In this document: one piece after another, positions 21,681 through 31,830 of the stretch
Layout: the number at the start of each line of letters is the position of its first letter
How positions within the stretch are numbered: the stretch's first letter is position 1
Origin: Pieris napi
Lineage: Eukaryota; Arthropoda; Insecta; Lepidoptera; Pieridae
Assembly (NCBI RefSeq): GCF_905475465.1
Contig: NC_062242.1
Location: 7,033,501-7,097,500, forward strand
Reading direction: 5' to 3'
Length of the DNA: 64,000 nt
Notes under the pieces: generated by a model
What the model was told of the DNA's origin: nothing
Database searches by the model: none
What the model saw: only the letters and a program-made list of their open reading frames with translations
Position numbers and translations under genes: made by a program

Positions 21681-23654
21681 AGAAACAAAAAACAGATCAA
21701 CCAACCTGAATATTCTACGCTACTGTATAATGATGTAATGGAAAAAAATCTCCTATTGAAAAAGTTTCCAACTTATTAGTAACTCTTAAGATGAAAAGCT
21801 TCATTTGCAGTATTACTTACAGTCAAGAGATAAGGAATCAGAACAATACAAAATAATAAAGACCGATATTGCCTTTTTTTATAAAAAAACCTTTATAGAA
21901 ATTAGTGTCACGCTTTTAATTAGTTGTTTATTTAGATCGATTTAACTTTGTAGGTCACCTCATAGCTTAGATAGGAGTTATAAGAATAGTTCTTCTTTTT
22001 GATGTTTTTAATTATAACAGCATTCCAAAATAATTATGTTTTTACGGGATGTTTAACTGTAAAGTTAAGTATGTCGAGTTTACAGCTCATTTGAGGACGT
22101 TTTCTGAATGGCCCGACGTTAAATTGATGACGTAGGAAATTAACGAAAGCTTTTACTGAGCTTTTAAAGGACATGTTTCATTTACTGTTTATGAACCTTC
22201 AAGTTGTTAACTGCTGTGTTTTAAACATAGAGCATACTTTAGCTATATTTACATTTTTTTTATAATTCTAGTTGCGATATATTTTTGTTAATTTTATGTA
22301 TATCATGAGACATAAGTTTTATCTATCTGAGGTATTTTTTTAATTCTTGGTCTGCGTATTGAGAGTGAGATCTATATTAATAACTAGCTCTGCCCTGGAG
22401 TTTCACCTGATTTAATTCCAGGATGATATATATCAAGGTTTTAGGCTATATAGCCTTCGGTAAATGGACTATCCAACAGAAAAATATGTTTTTGAACTAC
22501 TATTTTTTATAGTTTATAAGATGATCGCGTTCAACAAAATTCACAAACTTTAGCTTTGTATTTATAATATGTACTACAAAGTACATATCTTTACTAAAGT
22601 TAAATAAAATTTATTTAATAGTTTGTGATATAACGGATGTAAAAACTGAATTATAGTTAAAAATAGCATTTCAGTGAGCTATTGTTACTGTAAATGTAAA
22701 AAGGTTTTCTTGAACAAAGACCTCGAAAATTTTCAGTTTCTGCAAAGCAATGTAGAAACATCTTTAACAAATAACTAGGTTTCAAAGCTTTGTCACTGCT
22801 CTACTTCACATTATTGTGTCAATAGGTCATACGCATACCTAATTATAGCGAATGACATTTTACTGATATAATTGACATAGTTTTGCTTTTAATTCATTTA
22901 ATAAATATGTAATTTTTGCTTATAAGTGCAATAGACCTAGTTCACGAGCTCACATGATAAAGCACGCATCATATAATGTGCGAAAACTTTTGTCAACGAT
23001 GAATATTTTGACTGCCATCAATGGCTGTCAAAGTTCTGTGACATTAGTAGCAGAGGGCCTAAATTGTCTTTGTTACGATGTGTACGTAACACACCGAATA
23101 TTGAAAAAAATATAATTCAAAGGAATGTCATAATAACGATGACAGGTCAAAGGTCTTTTCCACGAACTTCCGTTAAAGGAATTTTCTGTTCCGTTATTAT
23201 TTTTCTTAGGAAGCGCACAACTTCTATAGTCGCTGTACAATGCTTGCACGTTTGGATTCGAACGTTGTTAAATTAAACTTTAAATTTATTACATTCCATA
23301 CCCAATCGTCATCGAAGACAGAGTGAATGAACTATACTAAAGTAGTATAGTAGTGGTAGTAGCATAATACTGTAATATTACAGTGAGGTGATATAGGCGG
23401 ATAAAAATTAATATATCTGATATCGAAATATCAGTAGGTCACACGCACATAGATGGATGGTCTGCAGATTGCTATCGCCTCACAATAGATCATTAGATAC
23501 CCAGATAGCATCGCGACTCGGTAAGCTCCTTGCTAATGTTTGGCATAAGTCACGAAACTGCTGGGAAATTACTGGTCTACAATAAACAATGTACTGAAAA
23601 ATTGTGATTAAAGTACCCAATTATTCAATAAAATGTAATTTTGTGGATTTATTA
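21681..23654. other. AT-rich stretch, no gene seen
   Basis: About 2 kb without a convincing exon. The 70-codon frame at 23064-23276 has no splice context and no recognisable motif. Confidence 0.5.
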
Positions 23655-23735
23655 AAAAATATAAATAAAATATGTTTATTATGGAATATAAGATACAGGT
23701 ATCACTTATCACATCATTAAATTTGTATCGGTAGA
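23655..23735 (+). repeat. Dispersed repeat, copy 1 (pair with 50020)
   Basis: ATGTTTATTATGGAATATAA followed by GATACAGGTATCACTTATCA and ATCATTAAATTTGTA is repeated at 50020-50095 with few differences. It resembles the 3' untranslated end of a non-LTR retrotransposon; the family is not identified. Confidence 0.55.
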
Positions 23736-25907
23736 CATCCCAAATTGCTTACATAGTGCTTTACTATAAAAATTATATTTGAAATTAAAACAATAATAAT
23801 TCTCAGTTTAATGTTATGAAAATCCAGTGTTTAATAACATAATAAATTTTTGATTAAGTCAAGAATTTGGCCAGTCCGTGTCTTGCAAACTAATATTTTG
23901 TTGAACTCAGGATTTATTCACGACAATTAAACCATAAATTCGTATAAAAGCATTTCGTACTATCCCGCTAGATACTTATGACTTATACCAAACAGAAACT
24001 TGCGCAAAGCAGCTTACCGGTACAACGTCTATGCCTTTAGCATTAAGCGAAAAATGTCTCATTGTTCTCAGACAAATTACCTTCCTACGATACATTAAAG
24101 CTTGCAATAAAAGCTCGTTTTTTGAACTTGAACCTTTTAATTTTGTTTTTTTTTCGATTTAAGTTAACACGATTAATCTCTTTAGGTTTTAATGAAGTTG
24201 GGTGCGTTTTTAAACTTATATTCATTTTATATAATTTTTTACTATGGACCTAGTAGGTGTTGGAAACTGTAAAGAATGAATATTCATATTTTTTAGCTCC
24301 ATCTCCTTTTCTGTTCAAGACAAAAATTCATCTTTTAGCAAATGAGGAAAATTATTCAAATGATGTTCAATTATGTATCCGTATCTTAATTCAGCCTTCC
24401 ATCATATTATCGCGAAGGTAGTTCTAGAGCTACCTCATAAATAAGCAAGAGACTTGTGTCTTGCTGTAAACACTAGTCTAAGAGCTAAACAGCCGGTATG
24501 CTATTTATGGTGTTCAATTATGAGTCTTCTTTATATAAATCCAACACTTTTAGGCCTCTATAGGGTGTAAAACCATATACAATCCACCGCAAGTGCCTAG
24601 TACGGGCTAGCGGTTGACACACGTTTTAGTTAGACAGACAAAAAAACAAAACACAAAAACATGACAGCTCCCTCACGGTGTGAAACATGAGTAAATGTTT
24701 ATGAAATGATATGAAAAATCTATTCAGCGCTAAATAGCAGCGTTCCGATGGACGGTCTTAATTTTATGACAAGTTCTACAAAGTGTACGGTTTTCTTTTT
24801 AAAACTTACTGGCTGTGCTTTGCGGTTCCACCCGGATTAATTAAGACGTAGCACGATGTTCTAAGCCTAAACATTTTCTCGCTAAATAGACTTAAATACA
24901 AAAATATTTTTTTTTTGTTAGACTTACGGTATCGCAGACTTTTTTGTATATATTAATGTTTTCTATAAAATTGTAGTATTAAATATTTTTTAAATCAGTC
25001 CTGCAGTTTAGGAGCCTATTTAATACAACAAACAATCAAATCTATCCTCTTTATAATATAAGCGTAGATAAAATATAATAATTAATATTTACAACACTAA
25101 ATAAATATAGTATTCATTCTACTTAGTGTCTCAGTAAATGTTGTAGGGACTTACCCACAGGCGAAAACATTAACATTAGTGGAATGCTAATATATTCAGC
25201 AGCTCTTACGCTAAGGCGCACCCAGTGGGGCGGTTAATTCAGTCAAACACTCCAACATCCGCGACGTCCTCAGGCGATGTAACGTTACCCTATACATTTT
25301 GAACTCTACCCCCGACCCCAGAACATAGAAGTTGTAGTGGTAAAAAAGTATGGGTTTTAAATCTTTGCAAAATTATTTATCTTACAATTCACACTCTTAA
25401 AATAACCCTAATGATTTAATAATCTATTTTATTGTGTCTTCAGTATAATGAGTAACTTTTAATATGATATCAACATGATATGGTCGGTAATTTCCAATAA
25501 GAACGTTACAAAAATGAAATATCTATATGCAAAATCAAAAAAGACCTCATAATTCATAAAAAATACATTTTGCATACCTTCCGATCTCTAATAGGGTATA
25601 TTGTTTATGGTGAAAACACTTATGTATATTTTCAATACAATATCACCTAATTTTATGCAAACTATAGTTATACCACTGAATAGGTTCGTATACTGCATCA
25701 AAACCTCGCATTTGGCGATTAGACGCAAATGCTAGCTAGCTCTAGATGAAGATAACTCAGTTATGAAAGCAATGATGACAATTAACCAATATTTTTCTAT
25801 AGACTAAATTTTTAGTGTTGGAAATATAAAAATGACCGTGATAAAATGTTTCGTGGAGATAGGTAAATCATATTTTATTATTTTAGTCGTGTTTGATTAT
25901 AAATATG
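23736..25907. other. AT-rich stretch with one GC-richer block, no gene called
   Basis: A GC-richer block at about 25195-25330 carries frames interrupted by stops and may be an old retroelement coding remnant, but I recognise no motif. The remainder is AT-rich without repeat partners. Confidence 0.4.
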
Positions 25908-26197
25908 TTGGCCTAGTGGCTTCAGCATGCGACTCTCATCCCTGAGGTGGTAGGTTCGATTACCGGCACTGCCAGGCACTACCGGGATTGCCAATGCACT
26001 TTCTTTCTATGTGCGCATTTAACATTCGCTCGAACGGCGAAGGAAAACACCGCGAGAAAACTCGCTTGCCTTAGACCCAAAAAATCGACCGCGTGCGTGA
26101 GGCACAGGAGGCTGAACACCTACTTGCCTTTTAGATTAACAATGGATCATGAAACAGATACGAAATCTGAATCCCAGACCTAAAAAGGTAGCAATGA
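25908..26197 (+). mobile_element. tRNA-derived SINE, near full length
   Basis: It starts GTTGGCCTAGTGGCTTCAGC, has GGTAGGTTCGATTACCGGC (B box), then TTTCTTTCTATGTGCGCATT, CGAACGGCGAAGGAAAACAC and GATCATGAAACAGATACGAA, ending near CCTAAAAAGGTAGCAATGA. A partial duplication of CACT(A)CCGG... follows the B box. The 78-codon frame at 25947-26183 is a translation of this SINE and not a gene. Confidence 0.8.
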
Positions 26198-26483
26198 TAT
26201 TTTTTTGTATATATAATATTATAAATATGTATGGCATTATGACTTCTTTTTTATTTTTATCTAATAATACCACGGTTAAACATCCATATCGATAAATACC
26301 TATCTAATCTATACCGACACACAAATATACAAATTTTAAAAGTCTGGTCCCTGTGGCAGTGTACTTTTACGCCGGCTCCACATGTGGGTCCCAAAGCTCG
26401 TACCAACGTTGGACTGCAAACTCGGTGAGGCGTACACACGTTGGCTAATAAACTAGTTCTGTCCCGTCAGGGCCAATGTGAAG

Positions 26484-26576
26484 ATGTCCGATACAGAAAT
26501 CGAAACTGCTCTGAGCGCGTTTATAGTAATGATGAGTGCACATTTATATTTGTTACTAAAAAAAATAAAAAAATGA
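26484..26576 (+). pseudogene. Harbinger transposase-like N-terminal stub (30 codons)
   Basis: ATG at 26484 opens MSDTEIETALSAFIVMMSAH and ends after ten more residues at the TGA at 26574-26576, running into an A-rich stretch. The acidic S-D-x-E-I-E start followed by a hydrophobic helix fits the beginning of Harbinger DDE transposases as I know them, but 30 residues are too few for proof. The catalytic domain is gone. The position just inside the left terminal repeat supports the reading. Confidence 0.4.
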
Positions 26577-26753
26577 GAAATTCATTCCCATATTTTGTTG
26601 AATGGTGTGCCATGAATCAGCTATTAAATTTTTATTTTTATGACCCTTTCGAGTTGCGCCCCATATTATTGGATGTGCTTGATAAAGTTCAATAAATTCT
26701 ATTACTTTTTCATTTGTCCATGCCGGTGGCGATTTTGTGGATGAGGAAGCCAT
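26556..26753 (-). pseudogene. MADF-domain protein of a Harbinger element, N-terminal part
   Basis: From the ATG at 26753-26751 the minus strand reads about 65 codons. After a short Ser-rich start comes WTNEKVIEFIELYQAHPIIW, then G-A-x-x-K-G-H-K-N-K, A-D-S-W, typical of the first half of a MADF (Myb/SANT-like) DNA-binding domain: the F-I-x-L-Y-x-x-x-P-x-x-W core and the later aromatic position are present. The frame then turns into Phe-rich AT sequence and stops at 26556, so the second half of the domain is missing. In Harbinger elements the MADF/Myb protein helps bring the transposase to the DNA ends. This one is dead by truncation. Confidence 0.65.
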
Positions 26754-26790
26754 TCTCACTCGACGTACGCACTCGCTGCGTGTTGTAACA

Positions 26791-27186
26791 GAACTGAGCA
26801 AAGCGCCAACGTGTGGACAGATCGCGAGCGTTGGCGCAGATTCCTTTGATGAAACCGACACGAGCCGGCCAACTAGCAACACTCGCCCCAACGTTGGGAC
26901 CAATGCCATTTTCTAGATCCACACGTTGGACGAATAGCGTTGGGGCCAATATTGGGGCCAACGTGTGGAGCCGGCCTTAATGTTGGCAGTAACGTTGGCT
27001 GAACTGAGCAAAGCGCCAACGTGTGGGCAGATCGCGAGCGTTGGCGCAGATTCCTTTGATGAAACCGACACGAGCCGGCCAACTACCAACACTCGCCCAA
27101 ACGTTGGGACCAATGCCATTTTCTAGATCCACACGTTGGACGAATAGCGATGGGGCCAATATTGGGGCCAACGTGTGGAGCCGGCC
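26791..27186. repeat. Direct duplication of the Harbinger right end, period 210 bp
   Basis: Bases 26791-26976 and 27001-27186 are two 186-bp copies differing at only a handful of positions, both starting GAACTGAGCAAAGCGCCAAC and ending GTGTGGAGCCGGCCT. The second has no left end and no visible TTA on its right (TCA instead). Several overlapping minus-strand open frames here (26710-27171) are translations of the repeat and not genes. Confidence 0.8.
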
Positions 27187-29710
27187 TCAAAGACATTTTC
27201 TTAAACGTAACTGTACAATGTTTTTGACCCAAAAATTTGTAACGAACAATCACCTACATGTAATATAATATGATGATAAGTTATATAATAGTCTATGACA
27301 AATTAAATTGAACGAACCTAAAAATATTTGACAACCAAGTGAAATTTTTTTATTTCATTAAAAAACAAAAGACAATAAACGTTTTGAAGCTAGAAACGAA
27401 TTGTATTGGAACATTAATAAAAATACTATTTCAAGATCAAAATTAGCCAAATCGGGCCAGCCATTCACGAGTTTTAGCGGGATAATCGAGCAGCAATTAA
27501 CGTTTATATATGAGATAAGAAACTAAAAATAATCCTTATGTAGTCCCTATATCCTAATATGTAAAAACGTAATAGCATTTCAGACTTATTAAGTTCCATG
27601 TCAAAGTTACAACATTAATTTGGTCTGTGATTCACTCACTTATGACTTTAGAAACTAATCTATGTTTGTTCATATTTGCTGACACAGCAGATCGTGTTTA
27701 TATTTATAGCAAGTTGAAATTATTCAATATTGAATTTGTAACGTAAATATTGATTCAATTATATTTAGTACACTTAATATACTAAAAGTACTAAATATAT
27801 TTATTGAATAATTAAAAGCAATATAAATAGTTTTAGAATACAAAAAATTCTTTTCCTACTAAGGACCTACTCCTTATACGCACATAGAAAAAAATTCTCA
27901 AATGCATGGCAACATACAAGGCAAAAGAAGCCATGAAGTAATAATAAAAATATATTTTTTTTGTTTTTAATCAAATTTAGAAAGTTAATAGAATTATAAC
28001 CACGTATTAACTCTCTTTTGCTGAGTTCGATAAAACAATAATTATTTCGGCTTGGAAAGAACAGAATAGTATAATAATATAAATATATTACAATTCTAAA
28101 TAAATATATACAACAATGAACTCTGCCCCTTAGCCCTTTGGGCTGTTCTGCTCCTACCACTCAGCAAAAGGCAGAACGGTACCTATAGATTTTGATTTTA
28201 ATTAAATGAATATGTACTTAGGTAAACTTGATACTTGGCACATATCTGAGCGATCTACTCGAAACAGCAACTTCAAACTTCGACCATCTCGAGAAGTTAG
28301 AATCTAAGTAACTTTTGAGTCTGTAATATGAGGTTAAATATATGGTTTGAAAGTGGATTTGCTTCGTATGAGTAAATAGTAATTAACTTTAATATTAACT
28401 TTTAGGTTGGGACACCAATGAAAACCGAATTTCTTTGTGGTTAGAAAAATAACTAAGTTTTCGATTCTAATAATAGATAGCAATTTGAAAATAACTATTA
28501 CTCAAAAAGACATAATAAAAATAAGATATAATTGTAGGTAGCCGTTTTTCTTATCATATAATTATTAATGCCCTTTGTGACGTATACGTCGTCCTGGTTT
28601 GGCACTTAGTAAGCTATTTTTTCTGGAATTGGTAAGCACTACCAGCACATATTAACAATTTGTTTCTCTGTATCACCAAAAGTGCTTAATACTAGTAAAC
28701 ATTGTATTCAGTAAAACTTTTTAATGAACTACATTTGAAACCCTTTTGGGGTAGGTCGAGTACGGTAGGATATTTCAAACACAAAATGTTGCTGAACAAT
28801 TATGCCGCTCCTATTAGGTATTTGAATGCTAAATAAATAATGATCTACCTTTGCACCGGGTCGGCGTTCCAAGCTTTTAAACCCCTACTATTTGAATTAT
28901 CTTATAATAAGATACCTGATCAGTATCACCTGCTCGGAAAGAACCTTGGGGCTTTTTATTAGACAGGATATCTTAACATTACAATATACAATATATATAA
29001 GAATAAAAGTGTAAATAATGAGTAGATGTGAATAAAAATTGTAATAGTTTAAATAAAAGCTTCAATTATTATTTAAACAACCCCTTGTGACGGCTTAGAA
29101 TGCGGCTTAGAATGCAGAATGCGAGTGATTGTGATTGGTCAACAGCGTCTCTGGAGCAATAGCAATCAAGCGATAGTCTTAAGTAAACATGTACAAAAAC
29201 GTTCGAACTATTGATTTTAAAGAAATACATATTTATTACAGTAACGCCAATATTGTTCTCCGTATAATGAGATACTTCTATAATTACTATTTGTAAAGAT
29301 TTATTTAATGGCGTAAAAGAACATTGCATTTAGTAAGTTAGTAATAAGCTGTAAATCTTTCTCAATAAATAAAAAATATCAATTTAAAAGACGGTCTTCA
29401 TACCTCGAGAAAAGTTGGAATAGACGCAGAAATGTGTCCGTTTCTAAGTAAAAACAATTTCTGTTTCGAAGTGAAACTCGAAGAGCCTTTGGTAATTTCA
29501 ATATTTATTTAGGCTGCTATCTGATTCCCATCGTCTTGTTCGGCTCTTTACCTTCCCAAATAAAATATTCAGCATTATTTTCACGTGCGAGTTCTGCTGG
29601 TATTTCATTTTTGATAACCATGGAATTTTAGTTTAGCCCTTAATAATTGAAAGGGTACTGGTATAACGAAAACAAGATAATGCGCGTGACTTCGTCTGCT
29701 AAGAAATAAA
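27187..29710. other. AT-rich stretch with a Helitron-like fragment, no gene
   Basis: At 27435-27530 a block with CAAATCGGGCCAGCCATTCA and GAGTTTTAGCGGGATAATC resembles the 5' part of the element at 36400-36772 (GATCCAGCCATTCTCGAGTTT). The remainder shows no exon or repeat. A GC-richer bit near 28130-28160 has no motif. Confidence 0.45.
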
Positions 29711-30080
29711 AAGGGTGCGTGTACTTATGTACGCGCGTAAGAAGTTATACTCCTTTGGCATTATTAAAAATAGCTTTTGATTGCATGCAAATAATTAATT
29801 ACAATTAAATAATCAAAGACTGGAAAAGGAGTCATTATAGTCAATAAAGTTCAGTTTACATTTGAAAAATTAAATAAATAAATGTTTATTATTATTCTCT
29901 TACATTAAGAGTTACATAAATTCTATTATTATTCGAATGTTGTTTTTAAATTATGTCCAATGCCTACGGCATCTTCCGTGGGTAACTTCATTCTGATAAT
30001 TTTGTGTCACGGTGCGCGCGCATCGTAAAATTTCACTCTCATCAATTTTTCATAACGCGCCTAAAGAAGTTTAACTTGAA
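29711..30080 (+). mobile_element. Non-coding dispersed element, copy 1
   Basis: The left end AAGGGTGCGTGTACTTATGT, ACGCGCGTAAGAAGTTATAC and the right end GGTGCGCGCGCATCGTAAAA, TTTCACTCTCATCAATTTTT, AACGCGCCTAAAGAAGTTTA recur in the same order at 37245-37692. The middles differ in length and sequence. ACGCGC...GAAGT appears at both ends in direct orientation. No protein is encoded. The left motif is a frequent insect repeat in my experience; no superfamily is assigned. Confidence 0.65.
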
Positions 30081-30213
30081 AAATAGATGTCTTTTCACGG
30101 AAATCTAACTCTAAGTATGGTTTAGTATTTAAAGTATTAACAGTCTTATACTATCAGTTAATAAAGGAGTACTTATAGACATTCATTTATGGATCAAGGG
30201 TACAATTATATAA

Positions 30214-30351
30214 TTAGGTGCTACATCCATTACTCTTAGTCTGAGATATATATCTCTGACCTTTCTTAAGATAAATCTCTTCCAATTCCAAACCTTCTTG
30301 AAGCTTTCTGTACTCAAGGCACGCGTTGATTTTTCTTCGTCGATGATCGCG
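30214..30351 (-). CDS. Candidate terminal exon, 45 codons
   Basis: On the minus strand an acceptor-like CGCACTCCTACCAG (AG at 30353-30352) opens into RDHRRRKINACLEYRKLQEG, followed by L-E-L-E-E-I-Y-L-K-K and a stop at 30214. The peptide is charged and predicted helical, with Arg/Lys and Glu alternating, unlike random AT-rich translation. An AAAG|GTCAGA donor lies inside at about 30262-30261, so the exon could also end there. I recognise no family and find no partner exon. Confidence 0.25.
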   Translation of the reverse strand, partial: RDHRRRKINACLEYRKLQEGLELEEIYLKKGQRYISQTKSNGCST

Positions 30352-31348
30352 CTGGTAGGAGTGCGTCAAATAACAGGCATAAGGGATTATATTATATTTT
30401 CGTTCACCAAATGTACAAGTGTGAACATATAAATAAAATAATTGATTTAAACACGATGGCAAAGCGCCGATCGGGTGGCCACTAAGCCAAAGCTTGCTAG
30501 GAATAGCAGAAATATTACAATACTAATAAATTTTTCACTTTTCTATAGAATAAGCAATGCACAAAAATAGTTGGTTTATAAAATATTCAACATAATATCT
30601 TCACGTATCTTACAAGATATTGATAAAAAGGGTGAGTATTTACAATATAGGTTTCGGGTCTATTATTTATAGGTCATAAGTTATGGATAAGAGAGTGTTT
30701 AAGGGAAGTTATTTGGAAATCATGGGTAGGACGGAAATTGGATTGTTTTGTACGATTTTTTAAAAGATTGTTGTTTTGTCTATGATATAGGAATAAATGT
30801 TTATACTTTAGAAGAACAACTTAGCGTTACTTAACTTCGTTTGCATGATAATCATGCTTGTAAACAAAACACAATCTGAACATTAATTAATATTAGTATA
30901 ACGAAAAATATTTAATAAATAATTTTAAAATGACAGTGTATCTCCATACTGTTATGTTAAATTCGCATGTTAACCACCAATTAAACAAAAACACATTATT
31001 TCTATGGAAAACGGTTACATCTTCAAGCCCATAAGTTTTAAATCGTTTAATGGCCCATAAACTCGAATATGCTCGAATAGCCATATTCCACACCTGCACG
31101 TACAAATTTTATTAATTTTAATCTCCACTCGCGTGCTGACACACATTAACTTTCTCCGTTGAAACATTACACTCGATAAAATAACTAAACAAAGATATCC
31201 GTACGAAAATACAGGCACGGAATTAAGGAATATAAAGCCCGTTTCACATATTATTATATACATATAATATGTGATATGTATTGTTTATTATTAGTCTTGA
31301 TGTTAAGAATAGTGTTTAATTAAGAAATCAAATCAAGAAATCTATCAC
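30352..31348. other. AT-rich stretch, no gene seen
   Basis: No coding block or repeat partner; a short inverted AT repeat at 31246-31275 is compatible with chance. Confidence 0.45.
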
Positions 31349-31371
31349 TCCTTCCTTCCTTTCCTTCCTTT
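31349..31371 (+). repeat. (CCTT)n microsatellite
   Basis: An imperfect run of TCCT/CCTT units directly before the first unit of the tandem array. Confidence 0.8.
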
Positions 31372-31378
31372 ACCATCA

Positions 31379-31830
31379 CTACTTAGAGGCCCCAATTATG
31401 GCCCTTATCAACGTATTGAGAAAGTTAAGTAAAAAAGAAAAAGAAAAAAAAGAAAGCACCAACAAATTAGTGTTTTAAATTATTATTTTCGCTACTTAGA
31501 GGCCCTATTATGGCCCTTATCAACGTATTGAGAAAGTTAAATAAAAAAGAAAAAGAAAAAAAAAAAAGAAAGCAGGTGAGGTTCCTTTACCATCACTTAC
31601 ACCTTTAAAGTAATATAATTATTTGAAAAAAATATAGCACGATACGAAATACAATACAAATTATAAATTATTTCTCATGTGTGTGTTTGTTAAACATTAG
31701 AAATAATGTACCTATGTCTTTACCTCGTAGCACCAACACATTAGTGTTTTAAATTATTATTTTCGCTACTTAGAGGCCCCATTTATTGCCCTTATCAACG
31801 TATTGAGAAAGTTAAATACTTCGCAGTACG
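31379..31830 (+). repeat. Three-unit imperfect tandem array
   Basis: CTACTTAGAGGCCC followed by GCCCTTATCAACGTATTGAG and AAAGTTAA occurs at about 31379, 31492 and 31766. The first two units are about 113 bp apart and each ends in a purine run (AAAAAGAAAAAGAAAAAA). The third follows after 274 bp and lacks the purine run. CACCAACA(A/C)ATTAGTG and TTTTAAATTATTATTTTCG precede units two and three. There is no coding frame across the units. Confidence 0.8.

Larger units (their letters stand above)
26370..26976. mobile_element. PIF/Harbinger internal-deletion derivative, 607 bp
   Basis: The ends are CGCCGGCTCCACA and TGTGGAGCCGGCC, inverted repeats apart from the first base. TTA flanks both sides (26367-26369 and 26977-26979), the 3-bp duplication typical of PIF/Harbinger. 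Inside, the left part carries a transposase-like N-terminus on + and the right part a MADF-domain N-terminus on -; both frames run towards each other and end together near 26556-26576. Autonomous Harbinger elements encode a DDE transposase and a separate Myb/MADF DNA-binding protein, so this looks like a parent element that lost its middle. Confidence 0.7.
26215..26992 (-). mobile_element. 5'-truncated LINE remnant interrupted by a Harbinger element
   Basis: On the minus strand GTACACTGCCACAGGGACCA at 26345-26364 matches the LINE C-terminus at 34041-34060 (G-T-L-P-Q-G-P). The match resumes beyond the inserted element at 26977-26992, where ATGTTGGCAG corresponds to the CTGCCAGTGT of the other copy. 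Taken together, the LINE strand runs through the insertion with only TTA duplicated. Only the last few codons and the 3' untranslated part are present. Confidence 0.6.

Noticed and set aside
26710..27171. Several overlapping minus-strand frames of 64-83 codons
   Set aside because: They are translations of the duplicated Harbinger end, repeated in the same way in both copies; only the MADF part has domain character.
26215..27186. A novel host MADF gene
   Set aside because: The domain is cut in half and lies between terminal inverted repeats with a TTA duplication, so it belongs to the mobile element.
31379..31830. CRISPR array
   Set aside because: Units are too long, only three, unequally spaced and diverged; the DNA is eukaryotic.
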